Below, piece after piece: positions 1 through 8,266 of a DNA stretch of 64,000 nucleotides; positions within the stretch are counted from its first letter, which is position 1; each line of letters begins with the position of its first letter. The notes under the pieces were generated by a model. It saw nothing but the letters and a program-made list of their open reading frames with translations, had not been told where the DNA came from and made no database searches. The translations under genes and the position numbers were made by a program. This DNA is from Bacteroides caccae (GTDB lineage Bacteria > Bacteroidota > Bacteroidia > Bacteroidales > Bacteroidaceae), in contig NZ_CP022412.2 in the NCBI RefSeq assembly GCF_002222615.2, forward strand, positions 2,914,001 through 2,978,000. The letters run 5' to 3'.

Positions 1-19
1 TGTCGTTCACAGTTCATCA

Positions 20-610
20 TTAATTAAGTGTGGGTACCTGTGGAAAACGTGACCACGTTTCATACTTGCTGCCTAATTTCTCTAAAGCTTTCCGCCACAT
101 GTCTTTGGTGTCGCTCTTCATCAGGTAGGATTTCTTTTCCTCGGAGACCAGCCATGTGTTTTCTCTGATTTCATTGCTCAACTGTTCACTTTCCCACCCG
201 GAATAGCCCAGGAAGAAACGGATATGTTCGCTAATCTTATTTCCTTGTAATATGTATCTTTTTATCTCCTCAAAGTCCCCGTTCAGATAAAGTCCTTTGC
301 AGATAGAAATAGCACCGGGAATGTCAGCTAGTGTGTGCAGATAGAATAAGGTGTCAGTTGCAATCGGACCACCTTTATATAATGGAATTTCGTCTATATA
401 CTTAAATTCCATGATGATATCGTTGAGAAGCAACGGCAGTTGCTTGTTGATGACCAATCCCATACTTCCTTCTTCCGTATGGTCAATCAGTAGAATTACA
501 GATCTTCCAAACGTTACGTCGCGTAAAAAAGGTTCGGATATTAGAATCTTTCCTCTTGACGGCAACACATTATTTGATTGAATCTTAAATATGTCAGAGT
601 CGATATTCAT
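20..610 (-). CDS. YqgE/AlgH family protein
   Basis: A 196-residue cytosolic protein of the YqgE/AlgH (DUF179) family, whose biochemical role is not settled. Family hallmarks are visible: an N-terminal GKILISEP block, a central MGLVINK stretch, a GGP turn and a C-terminal GYSGWE motif followed by an acidic NEIRENTW segment. Length is normal for the family. I chose the ATG at 610 because the longer frame begins with TTG at 643 inside the upstream terminator. It is read in the same direction as the aminotransferase upstream but is separated from it by that terminator, so it probably has its own promoter. Confidence 0.9.
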   Translation of the reverse strand: MNIDSDIFKIQSNNVLPSRGKILISEPFLRDVTFGRSVILLIDHTEEGSMGLVINKQLPLLLNDIIMEFKYIDEIPLYKGGPIATDTLFYLHTLADIPGAISICKGLYLNGDFEEIKRYILQGNKISEHIRFFLGYSGWESEQLSNEIRENTWLVSEEKKSYLMKSDTKDMWRKALEKLGSKYETWSRFPQVPTLN

Positions 611-625
611 GCCACTAAAGTAAGA

Positions 626-662
626 AAAAAAACGGAATAACAATCGTTCTTTCCGTTTTTTT
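626..662 (-). terminator. Intrinsic terminator after the aminotransferase gene
   Basis: A GGAA/TTCC-centred stem (about 631-637 with 651-655) is flanked by A and T runs on both sides, so it can end transcripts in either direction. On the minus strand it lies 43 bases beyond the aminotransferase stop and just ahead of the YqgE start, and it separates the two genes. Confidence 0.75.
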
Positions 663-704
663 TCATTTTAAGAGTAGCTTTTGTGAATATCTTCCGGTAA
701 ATAT

Positions 705-2021
705 TTATACTACCGGGTGATTTTCGGCAAATAGTTTCATTCTTTCATCGAGTTGCGCATATTGGTGGTCTTTAATAAAAGAGGTACATGCGCGCAAGCC
801 TTCCTGGTGACTTCCGGTTGTCACTAACGAAATAGCACTGACTCCATAATACATCAGTTCCTTAGCCAGCTCGCCGCTAGTCATTCCCGGATAGCCGATT
901 GTGAAATAGAATCCGTCTGCAATAGGATCGCCCAGATCGTTATCATATACCAGATGAAAGCCATGACGAAGGAAGATTTCTTTCAATTTCTGCGCTCTTT
1001 CACCATATATTTTCACTTCATTCAGGAAGTTATATTGTCCTTCATTGGCCGCTTTCAGCATGGCAGCCATAGCAAATTGCGCCGAGTGGCTTGTTCCTGA
1101 AGAAAGGGCATAAAGTACGCGATGAATGAAAACTGTACCGAAAGTACCTCCGCCATAACGTTTCGTCAGTCCGGGATAACTCCGGTGATATAACTTATCA
1201 GATATACAACTTACACCGATACGCTGTCCGGCATAGCTGAATGCTTTTGAACCGGAAATTAGCAATACATAATTATCTGTATAATGTGCAACCGACGGCT
1301 GGAATGGTGCCTGATAAGGTTTGCTCAGATCCTGGCGGAAATCCATTGCGAAATAGGCCAGGTCTTCCAAAACAATCACATCATATTGTGTTGCCAATTC
1401 ACCGATAATCCGCAGTTCTTCCTCTTTTAAGCAAATCCAACTGGGGTTATTCGGGTTCGAGTATATGATAGCGGATATATTTCCCTTCTTCAAAAAACTT
1501 TCCAGCTTCTCTTTCAGCTTATCACCGCGGTAATCATATACATCGAATGTTTCATATTTCTGTCCCATTACCACCAACTGCTGTTTTTGTACCGGGAATC
1601 CGGGGTCGATAAACAGAATGGTATCTTTCTTCTCGTCACATTGGCTACAAGTAAGGAATGAAGCAAATGTGCCTTGCATGGAGCCGGTGACAGGCACGCA
1701 ACCTTCCGGACTTAAATCTACATTAATAAATGCCTTGATAAAGTTGGAAGCCTCTTTTTTCAGTTCCGGCAATCCGTTAATATCAGGATATAGACTGGCA
1801 ATTCCATTCTGTAATGCCGCAATTTCAGCTTTTACGCCTACTGCAGAAGGAGGAAGTCCCGGAACACCCATTTCCATTTTGATAAATTCGACTCCCGATG
1901 CTGCTTCTGCTTTTGAAGCAATAGCTTTCACTTCACGAATGGTTGCTTTAGAAAAATCGACAATTTGAAACTCATTTATGGTTTCATCAATCAGATGTCG
2001 TTCAATTGGTGTATTTTTCAT
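705..2021 (-). CDS. PLP-dependent aminotransferase, class I/II
   Basis: A 438-residue fold-type I aminotransferase that should transfer an amino group using pyridoxal phosphate; the substrate cannot be read from sequence. Visible motifs are the NPNNPSW stretch that contacts the cofactor, an acidic VLEDLAYFA block, and the Schiff-base lysine in SGSKAFSYAGQR, followed by the glycine-rich KRYGGGTFG region. The longest frame starts at 2051, but a -7 element (TACATTTG, 2049-2056, minus strand) overlaps that codon, so translation must begin downstream, most likely at the ATG at 2021. It is a single-gene unit ended by the terminator at 626-662. Confidence 0.88.
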   Translation of the reverse strand: MKNTPIERHLIDETINEFQIVDFSKATIREVKAIASKAEAASGVEFIKMEMGVPGLPPSAVGVKAEIAALQNGIASLYPDINGLPELKKEASNFIKAFINVDLSPEGCVPVTGSMQGTFASFLTCSQCDEKKDTILFIDPGFPVQKQQLVVMGQKYETFDVYDYRGDKLKEKLESFLKKGNISAIIYSNPNNPSWICLKEEELRIIGELATQYDVIVLEDLAYFAMDFRQDLSKPYQAPFQPSVAHYTDNYVLLISGSKAFSYAGQRIGVSCISDKLYHRSYPGLTKRYGGGTFGTVFIHRVLYALSSGTSHSAQFAMAAMLKAANEGQYNFLNEVKIYGERAQKLKEIFLRHGFHLVYDNDLGDPIADGFYFTIGYPGMTSGELAKELMYYGVSAISLVTTGSHQEGLRACTSFIKDHQYAQLDERMKLFAENHPVV

Positions 2022-2048
2022 TCTATTTTCTATTTTATGTAATGCTTG

Positions 2049-2056
2049 CAAATGTA
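2049..2056 (-). promoter_or_regulatory. Promoter -7 element for the aminotransferase
   Basis: TACATTTG on the minus strand matches TAnnTTTG of Bacteroides primary promoters. The expected transcript start near 2042 lies 21 bases upstream of the ATG at 2021. No good -33 element is seen. Confidence 0.6.
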
Positions 2057-2107
2057 CACGATAATTCTTAATAAACCCACTTTTTCAGAAAAAAGATACT
2101 GAAGCTA

Positions 2108-2137
2108 TTGCAGGTTTCAAAAAAATATCTACCTTTG
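2108..2137 (+). promoter_or_regulatory. Promoter of the tRNA-Asp gene
   Basis: TTG at 2108-2110, a 19-bp spacer and TACCTTTG at 2130-2137 form a consensus Bacteroides promoter. Transcription should start near 2144, about 30 bases before the mature tRNA. A GCATCC/GGATGC dyad (2137-2142 and 2154-2159) lies between promoter and tRNA. Confidence 0.8.
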
Positions 2138-2172
2138 CATCCGCATTCGAGAGGGATGCAATATCTAAAAAT

Positions 2173-2246
2173 GGTGCGTTAGTTCAGTTGGTTAGAATAC
2201 ATGCCTGTCACGCATGGGGTCACGGGTTCGAGTCCCGTACGCACCG
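2173..2246 (+). tRNA. tRNA-Asp (anticodon GTC)
   Basis: The acceptor arms GGTGCGT (2173-2179) and ACGCACC (2239-2245) pair perfectly, with discriminator G at 2246. A D-arm, a five-base-pair anticodon stem CATGC/GCATG around the loop CTGTCAC (anticodon GTC), and a T-arm with GGTTCGAGTCC are all present. CCA is not encoded and must be added after transcription. The gene stands alone with its own promoter and terminator. Confidence 0.97.
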
Positions 2247-2272
2247 CGAAAAATAATTAAGAAGAGATACTT

Positions 2273-2306
2273 AGCACTGATATTTGATATATTAGTGCTT
2301 TTTTTA
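2273..2306 (+). terminator. Terminator after tRNA-Asp
   Basis: AGCACT (2273-2278) pairs with AGTGCT (2294-2299), extended by an inner ATAT/ATAT pairing, and is followed by a run of seven T. It lies 27 bases after the tRNA. Confidence 0.8.
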
Positions 2307-2613
2307 TGTTTTTACCTTCGCTCCATTTATTATATGGTGTACATAATGTGCGACCAATTATTATAATTCGTGCGACTAATCCATGTATAACATTTATGTA
2401 TATTAGCTACTTGAACTCATAAATGTGACATATTGGCTATTTTTAAAATTGTTTTCTTTACTATTATTCTGGATTGAAATGTAATATCAATTGATTAAAT
2501 ATGTCAATAAACAGATGCTTAAAGCTAATCACTAAAGTTGTATAAAATGAAAAAGATTACTGATTCATTATTTGTTGTTATCATCGTATGTATCTTTTGA
2601 TAACAACAGCTTA
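2307..2613. other. Intergenic stretch without a gene
   Basis: AT-rich spacer with stops in all frames and no credible coding frame. Its only clear structure is an 11-bp perfect dyad (TGTTGTTATCA at 2573-2583 with TGATAACAACA at 2598-2608) just beyond the fabH stop. It lacks a T run on either side, so it is a possible 3-prime-end hairpin of fabH mRNA rather than a textbook terminator. Confidence 0.6.
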
Positions 2614-3618
2614 TTACTTCTTCCTGCCGTCATATCCCCATTTTACATAAATAGCTCCCCAGGCAAATCCTGCTCCGAATGCTGTAAGAATTATATTATC
2701 TCCTTTTTTGAGTTTATTCTCGAAATCCCAAAGGCAGAGTGGGAGAGTACCGGCACTGGTGTTTCCGTATCGTTCAATATTGACAATGACCTTTTCGGAA
2801 GGTACTCCTAAGCGTTGCGTTACAGCGCTGATTATGCGTTGATTGGCCTGATGAGGAATCACCCAGTCAATATCATTTTTGTTAAGATGATTTCTTTCAA
2901 TTACAGCTTCACAGGCATCGGACATATTGGCTACGGCATACTTGAATACAGTACGTCCTTCCTGATAGATATAATGCATTTGATTATCCAATGTATAATA
3001 GGAGGGGGGACATACAGAACCACCGGCTTTTATATGCAGGAAAGGTAATCCTTTGCCGTCTGTTCTCAATACGGCATCCATAATACCTAAATCTTCGGTT
3101 GTGGCTTCCAGCATGACGGCTGCCCCTCCATCACCAAAAATAGGACAAGTGGCGCGATCTGTATAATTGATGATTGATGACATCTTTTCGGCTCCTACAA
3201 CTATAATTTTCTTATAGTTTCCCGAACGGATGAAATTAGCTCCTGTTTCCAGTGCATACAAAAAACCGCTGCATACGGCTTGCATATCGAACGCAAAAGC
3301 TCTTTTCAATCCCAGCCTTTCGCATAAAAGGGATGCAGTGGAAGGAAAACGATAATCAGGAGTGGTGGTAGCAACAATAACCAGATCAATATCGTCCGGA
3401 TTCGTTCTGGTACGTTGTATCAACTGCTTCGCTGCTTTACGGGCTATATAGGAGGTCCCTAGTCCTTCATCCTTCAGGATACGTCTTTCTTTTATGCCAA
3501 TACGCCCCATAATCCATTCGTCGGTGGTATCTACCATTTTAGAAATCTCATCATTGGTCAAAACATAATCGGGAACATATCCTCCGACTCCTGTAATTAT
3601 TGCGTTAATTTTTTCCAT
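2614..3618 (-). CDS. fabH: 3-oxoacyl-ACP synthase III (FabH-type)
   Basis: A 334-residue thiolase-fold condensing enzyme that would join an acyl-CoA primer to malonyl-ACP to start fatty acid synthesis. The catalytic triad is readable: Cys116 in AVCSGF, His256 in IPHQANQR and Asn286 in GNTSAG. Length fits FabH (about 320-335). A longer frame begins at 3714 but lies upstream of the transcript start implied by a consensus promoter at 3685-3714, so the ATG at 3618 is the start. It is monocistronic. Bacteroides genomes commonly carry more than one FabH homologue, so this may be a primary or an accessory copy. Confidence 0.93.
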   Translation of the reverse strand: MEKINAIITGVGGYVPDYVLTNDEISKMVDTTDEWIMGRIGIKERRILKDEGLGTSYIARKAAKQLIQRTRTNPDDIDLVIVATTTPDYRFPSTASLLCERLGLKRAFAFDMQAVCSGFLYALETGANFIRSGNYKKIIVVGAEKMSSIINYTDRATCPIFGDGGAAVMLEATTEDLGIMDAVLRTDGKGLPFLHIKAGGSVCPPSYYTLDNQMHYIYQEGRTVFKYAVANMSDACEAVIERNHLNKNDIDWVIPHQANQRIISAVTQRLGVPSEKVIVNIERYGNTSAGTLPLCLWDFENKLKKGDNIILTAFGAGFAWGAIYVKWGYDGRKK

Positions 3619-3684
3619 TCGGCTTATCTTGGTTTTGTAAATTTTGAATAGGGTGGCTAATAAAATGTGATAAAAATGCGGGCA

Positions 3685-3714
3685 CAAATATAGATAAAAG
3701 AGAATGAAATGCAA
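3685..3714 (-). promoter_or_regulatory. Consensus promoter of fabH
   Basis: On the minus strand TTG (3712-3714), a 19-bp spacer and TATATTTG (3685-3692) match the Bacteroides primary promoter. Expected start near 3678 gives a leader of about 60 bases and decides the fabH start codon at 3618. Confidence 0.8.
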
Positions 3715-3958
3715 TTATCGTCTGGAAAACACTTACCTTTTTAATCAATAAAAAGGAATATTTGACCTAATTTTAGCGAAAAGGAGGAGGGGTGTCTCTT
3801 GTTACTTAGAAGGGACATATTTTGCCAATCAACGAAATAGTACTCCTGTTATTACTATGGATTTATGATAAAAGTGTTTTGTTTTTCTTGTAAAGTTGGA
3901 TATTTTGGAGTAAATTGCGCAATTATTTCAAATGTGTTTTTATAGGAGAATAACAGGT

Positions 3959-5005
3959 ATGGATAATCATGTGGTAATAATGGCTGGTGGCATCGGTAGC
4001 CGCTTTTGGCCGATGAGCACGCCGGAATGTCCCAAACAATTTATAGATGTAATGGGATGTGGACGCTCATTGATTCAGTTGACGGCAGATCGGTTTGACG
4101 GTGTCTGTCCCAGAGAAAATATGTGGGTGGTAACTTCAGAAAAATATATAGATATTGTTCGGGAACAGTTGCCGGAAATTCCGGAAAGTAATATTCTGGC
4201 GGAACCTTGTGCGCGGAATACGGCCCCTTGTATTGCTTTTGCCTGTTGGAAGATAAAGAAAAAACATCCGAATGCTAATGTGGTGGTGACTCCTTCGGAC
4301 GCATTGGTTATTGATACGGGAGAATTCCGTCGGGTGGTGGAGAAGGCTCTTCGTTTCACTGATGATAGCAGTGCCATTGTGACAATCGGTATCCGGCCGA
4401 CCCGTGCGGAAACGGGATACGGTTATATTGCCGCCGCCGACCAGCTTCAAACTGATAAGGAGATATTTACAGTAGATGCATTTAAGGAAAAACCGGACAA
4501 AGAAACGGCCGAGAAATATCTGTTGGAAGGCAATTACTTTTGGAATGCAGGAATCTTTGTATGGAATGTGCGTACTATTACTTCCGTGATGCGTGTATAT
4601 GCTCCGGGGATAGCACAGATTTTTGATCGTATTTTCCCGGATTTCTATACTGAAAAAGAAAATGAATCAATCAAGAAGCTGTTTCCGACCTGTGAAAGTA
4701 TTTCTATTGACTATGCAGTAATGGAGAAGGCACAGGAGATCTATGTGCTTCCTGCTTCTTTCGGCTGGTCGGATTTAGGGACATGGGGAGCCCTCCGTGG
4801 ACTATTGCCACAGGATAAATCGGGCAATGCTATGGTGGGAACTGATATTCGTTTGTATGAAAGCAAGAATTGTATTGTTCATACCAGTGAAGAAAAGCAC
4901 GTGGTAATACAAGGATTGGACGGATATATTATTGCCGAAAAAGATGATACGCTGCTGATTTGTAAATTGGAAGAAGAACAGAGAATCAAAGAGTTTTCAA
5001 AATAA
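3959..5005 (+). CDS. manC: Mannose-1-phosphate guanylyltransferase
   Basis: A 348-residue nucleotidyltransferase making GDP-mannose from mannose-1-phosphate and GTP, the donor for mannose and fucose in glycoproteins and capsules. The nucleotide-binding signature runs from residue 10 (GGIGSRFWPMS, then PKQF), followed by an FKEKPD motif, GNYFWNAGIFVW and SFGWSDLGTWGAL, all typical of the GMP family. It lacks the C-terminal cupin isomerase domain of bifunctional enzymes (about 480 residues). A longer frame opens at 3932, but conservation begins at MDNHVV, so 3959 is chosen. The stop is 4 bases from the end of the convergent AraC-type gene. Confidence 0.92.
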   Translation: MDNHVVIMAGGIGSRFWPMSTPECPKQFIDVMGCGRSLIQLTADRFDGVCPRENMWVVTSEKYIDIVREQLPEIPESNILAEPCARNTAPCIAFACWKIKKKHPNANVVVTPSDALVIDTGEFRRVVEKALRFTDDSSAIVTIGIRPTRAETGYGYIAAADQLQTDKEIFTVDAFKEKPDKETAEKYLLEGNYFWNAGIFVWNVRTITSVMRVYAPGIAQIFDRIFPDFYTEKENESIKKLFPTCESISIDYAVMEKAQEIYVLPASFGWSDLGTWGALRGLLPQDKSGNAMVGTDIRLYESKNCIVHTSEEKHVVIQGLDGYIIAEKDDTLLICKLEEEQRIKEFSK

Positions 5006-5009
5006 GAAC

Positions 5010-5909
5010 TCATTCCGATTTCTGATATTCTTGTGGCGTCATTCCTGTCATTCGCTTGAAAAACTTACAGAAAAAAGAAGGATTAGGGAAGTTCAATTCA
5101 TCAGAAATTTGATAGACAAGCAGGTTGCTATGTTTTAGCAATACTTTAGCTTCTAGTATAATGGACTGGTTTATCCAGTCCATTACTGTTTGTTGGCTGG
5201 TCTGCCGGATGAGGGTGTTCAGGTAACGGGGGGTGAGGCATAACTTGTCTGCGTAAAAGCCGACATTGCGTTCTGTCTTGCTATAAGAGTTGACTAGAGA
5301 AATAAATTGCTGGAAAATACTCTCTTGATGTGTCAAACGCTCTCCTTTCATTTGATTATAGTGTTTAGCTATATATTCTATATTGTATAAAAGGCTGGCG
5401 ATAAGATGTCGTATAGCTTCCCGGCGGAAAGGAGGTTCTTGCAGAATGCTCCAGATTAAACTGAAATACTTCTCTAGTTGTATATGTTCCTGCGGAGTTA
5501 ATGATAACAGAATGTTTCTTTGATGATGTAAGAGATAGGTGAAAAAATCTTCTTTCTCGGAGATAGGGAGGAAGTTGTTATTTATGGCTATCATTTGCAT
5601 ATCGAAATCAGGAGAGACTTCTATGACCTGAATAATAGAGGTGGGAGTCATTAATGATAGGTTTCCTGCTTGCAGATTATGTTCTATCAGATTAATAGAA
5701 ACACGTGCAACGCCTTGTTTGACCAGTGCGATACGACCTTCTTTTATACGATACGGCTGTCCGAACGCGAAAAGACTCGGTTCCATTTTAATGAAGCTGT
5801 TGACGAATCCGAACTCAGAGGAAATAAAACGAAATTCGTTATGACGAACAATTTTGTAGTTCTCCAACATTTTAAGTCCCAAGTCTAACGGTGCTTTCTT
5901 CTGTTCCAT
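5010..5909 (-). CDS. AraC family transcriptional regulator
   Basis: A 299-residue regulator with an N-terminal sensor region (about 1-180) and a C-terminal AraC/XylS double helix-turn-helix (about 200-297), seen in YADKLCLTPRYLNTLIR and in the second-helix block ending FFKRMTGMTPQEYQ. The effector is unknown. It is transcribed divergently from the efflux operon starting at 6066, and the shared 156-base gap is the natural place for its operator, so it most likely controls that operon. A minus-strand TACCTTTG at 5929-5936 gives a short leader. Confidence 0.9.
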   Translation of the reverse strand: MEQKKAPLDLGLKMLENYKIVRHNEFRFISSEFGFVNSFIKMEPSLFAFGQPYRIKEGRIALVKQGVARVSINLIEHNLQAGNLSLMTPTSIIQVIEVSPDFDMQMIAINNNFLPISEKEDFFTYLLHHQRNILLSLTPQEHIQLEKYFSLIWSILQEPPFRREAIRHLIASLLYNIEYIAKHYNQMKGERLTHQESIFQQFISLVNSYSKTERNVGFYADKLCLTPRYLNTLIRQTSQQTVMDWINQSIILEAKVLLKHSNLLVYQISDELNFPNPSFFCKFFKRMTGMTPQEYQKSE

Positions 5910-5928
5910 TCTTTTTTTTCTTTTCCTG

Positions 5929-5936
5929 CAAAGGTA
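5929..5936 (-). promoter_or_regulatory. Promoter -7 element of the AraC-type gene
   Basis: TACCTTTG on the minus strand, about 20 bases upstream of the ATG at 5909. No clear -33 element, as expected for an activator-dependent or weak promoter. Confidence 0.5.
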
Positions 5937-6032
5937 ATAAAAAGATATTTCTTAATTCTTTTTTTCTGATTTATCGAACTATTGGAACATATTTACCAAC
6001 TCATAGAGAGTGACTGTATATTTGAAACCTCT

Positions 6033-6040
6033 TATCTTTG
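6033..6040 (+). promoter_or_regulatory. Promoter -7 element of the efflux operon
   Basis: TATCTTTG, 26 bases before the ATG at 6066. A second match, TATATTTG at 6017-6024, is close by. Neither has a good -33 element, which fits dependence on the divergent AraC-type regulator (inference). Confidence 0.45.
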
Positions 6041-6065
6041 TCTTTCGAAAAACTAATAGAAAAAG

Positions 6066-7331
6066 ATGCGTATGAAAAGAATGGTTTTCAGTCTCTCCTT
6101 TTTATTGTTTGTATCGGGGATGTATGCGCAAATCACGTTGGAGGAATGTCAACGAAAGACGCAGGAAAATTATCCGTTGGTACATCAATATGGATTGGTG
6201 GAGAAGACAAAGGAATATAATCTGGAGAATGCGGCCAAAGGTTATCTGCCTCAGTTTGCTCTTTCGGCCAAGGCTTCTTATCAAAGTGATGTGACGGAAT
6301 TGCCGGTGAAGATTCCCGGTGTGGAACTAAAGAGATTGCCTAAAGACCAATATCAGGTAATGCTGGAACTGCAACAGAAAATCTGGGACGGTGGAGGAAT
6401 CCGGATGCAGAAGAAACAGACGATAGCGGAGGCTGACGTGGAGAAAGAGAAGCTGAACGTGGATATGTATTCGTTGAATAGCCGGGTAAATGATCTTTAT
6501 TTCGGGATACTTTTACTGGATGAGCAGTTGCGGCAGAATGCTTTGTTGCAGGATGAGTTGGGACGGAATTATCGTCAGATCACCGCCTATGTGGAAAATG
6601 GAATTGCTAATCAGGCTGATCTGGACGCTGTGAAGGTGGAGCAGTTGAACACGCAGCAGAAAAGAGTGGAACTTGCCTCCTTGCGCGTTGCGTATCTGGA
6701 GATGCTTTCCATATTGATAGGCGAGGAATTATCTCAGGAAACACAACTGGAGAAACCGGTTCCGCAAAATGATGTTTCGGCAGTCAGCGACATCCGCCGG
6801 CCGGAACTGTCGTTGTTTGATGCGCAGGGTGCAGGGTTGCAGATACAGGAGAAAGCATTGAATGTACGCCACTTGCCACAGTTTGGATTATATGTGCAAG
6901 GTGCTTATGGGAATCCGGGATTGAATATGCTGAAGAATGAGTTCTCTCCTTATTATATAGCCGGTGTCCGACTCTCGTGGAATTTCGGGAGTCTGTATAC
7001 ACTGAAGAATGACCGGCAGGTGATTGAGAACAAACGTCGGCAACTGAATAATAACCGTGATGTGTTTCTTTTTAATACGCGTCTGGAAATGACGCAGCAG
7101 GATCAGGCAATTCGTTCATTGGAGAAACAGATGAAGGATGATGACGAGATTATCCGCTTGCGTACCAACATTCGGAAATCGGCGGAAGCCAAAGTGGCGA
7201 ACGGTACTTTGACGGTGACTGAGATGCTTCGGGAACTGACGAATGAAAGTTTGGCACGCCAGACGAAAGCGATGCACGAAATCCAGCGGTTGAAAGGTAT
7301 CTATCAATTGAAATATACTACAAACCATTAA
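6066..7331 (+). CDS. TolC family outer membrane efflux protein
   Basis: A 421-residue outer membrane channel for a tripartite exporter. A signal peptide (about 1-21, ending MYAQ) precedes an ITLEECQ start typical of TolC proteins. Two long alpha-helical, Gln- and Glu-rich halves follow, each with an LEMLS- or LEMTQ-type helix and short beta segments (LSAKASYQS, FGLYVQGAYG, GVRLSWNFGS). It is slightly shorter than many TolC relatives. It is first in a tight operon with a membrane-fusion lipoprotein, an ABC ATPase and two permeases, which together form one export machine. Confidence 0.9.
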   Translation: MRMKRMVFSLSFLLFVSGMYAQITLEECQRKTQENYPLVHQYGLVEKTKEYNLENAAKGYLPQFALSAKASYQSDVTELPVKIPGVELKRLPKDQYQVMLELQQKIWDGGGIRMQKKQTIAEADVEKEKLNVDMYSLNSRVNDLYFGILLLDEQLRQNALLQDELGRNYRQITAYVENGIANQADLDAVKVEQLNTQQKRVELASLRVAYLEMLSILIGEELSQETQLEKPVPQNDVSAVSDIRRPELSLFDAQGAGLQIQEKALNVRHLPQFGLYVQGAYGNPGLNMLKNEFSPYYIAGVRLSWNFGSLYTLKNDRQVIENKRRQLNNNRDVFLFNTRLEMTQQDQAIRSLEKQMKDDDEIIRLRTNIRKSAEAKVANGTLTVTEMLRELTNESLARQTKAMHEIQRLKGIYQLKYTTNH

Positions 7332-7348
7332 TTAGATTTTCTTCGGAT

Positions 7349-8248
7349 ATGAAACGAATGATAAAAATAGGAATAGGAGGGATAGCATTGACAATGCTAT
7401 CTGCCTGCGGAAATGGAACGCCTGACTATGATGCGACAGGCACGTTTGAAGCAACGGAAGTTATAGTTTCCGCTGAAGCTGCCGGCAAATTGTTGAATTT
7501 GGATATTGAGGAAGGGAAGCGGTTGCAGACTGGAGAGGAAATCGGCCTGGTGGATACGCTTCAGTTGTACTTGAAAAAACTACAACTGGAGGCTAACATG
7601 AAATCGGTGGAAAGCCAGCGTCCGGATTTAGCCAAACAAATTGCTGCTACCAAACAGCAGATTGCTACGGCTGAGCGGGAGAAAAAGAGAGTGGAGAATT
7701 TGCTTACGGCAGGAGCGGCAAACCAGAAACAATTGGATGACTGGGATGCGCAGGTTAAACTGCTTGAACGACAGCTTGCAGCTCAAGAATCATCGTTGCT
7801 GAATAGCACGAATAGTTTGACGGAGCAGGGAAACTCCGTTGCCATACAAGTGGCACAAGTGAAAGACCAATTGAATAAGTGTCATATTCAGTCGCCGATT
7901 GAAGGCACGGTATTAGCGAAATATGCAGAAGCCGGTGAACTGGCGGCTGTTGGCAAACCTCTGTTTAAGGTGGCCGAAATAGGTCGTATGTATCTGCGGG
8001 CTTACATCACTTCGGAGCAGCTATCACAAGTGAAACTGGGTGATAAGGTGACGGTATATTCCGATTATGGAAATTCGGAGCAGAAGGCTTATACGGGTGT
8101 AATTACGTGGATTTCCGAACGGTCGGAATTTACACCCAAAACCATTCTGACGAAGAACGAACGTGCCAATCTGGTGTATGCGGTAAAGATTGCCGTGGAA
8201 AGTGACGGAGCGTTGAAAATAGGTATGTATGGCGGAGTCAAGTTTTGA
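7349..8248 (+). CDS. HlyD family membrane-fusion lipoprotein
   Basis: A 299-residue periplasmic adaptor. The N-terminus has a lipobox (MLSACG, Cys about 20), then a biotinyl-lipoyl-like strand block (VIVSAEAAGKLLNLDIEEG), a coiled-coil hairpin (about 75-165, rich in Gln, Glu, Lys and Ala) and the second lipoyl half with SPIEGTVLAKYAEAGELAAVG. A beta-barrel segment closes the protein. This order is that of adaptors such as YbhG/YhiI working with ABC-2 permeases. It starts 17 bases after the TolC-like gene and bridges the inner-membrane ABC parts to it. Confidence 0.9.
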   Translation: MKRMIKIGIGGIALTMLSACGNGTPDYDATGTFEATEVIVSAEAAGKLLNLDIEEGKRLQTGEEIGLVDTLQLYLKKLQLEANMKSVESQRPDLAKQIAATKQQIATAEREKKRVENLLTAGAANQKQLDDWDAQVKLLERQLAAQESSLLNSTNSLTEQGNSVAIQVAQVKDQLNKCHIQSPIEGTVLAKYAEAGELAAVGKPLFKVAEIGRMYLRAYITSEQLSQVKLGDKVTVYSDYGNSEQKAYTGVITWISERSEFTPKTILTKNERANLVYAVKIAVESDGALKIGMYGGVKF

Positions 8249-8266
8249 TGACGAAGAACCGGAAAG

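Noticed and set aside
2173..2613. tRNA-Asp as attachment site of an integrated element
   Set aside because: No integrase gene and no repeat of the tRNA 3-prime end downstream; flanks are housekeeping genes.
3619..3714. 32-residue N-terminal extension of FabH
   Set aside because: It lies upstream of the transcript start given by the consensus promoter, and conservation begins at the ATG at 3618.
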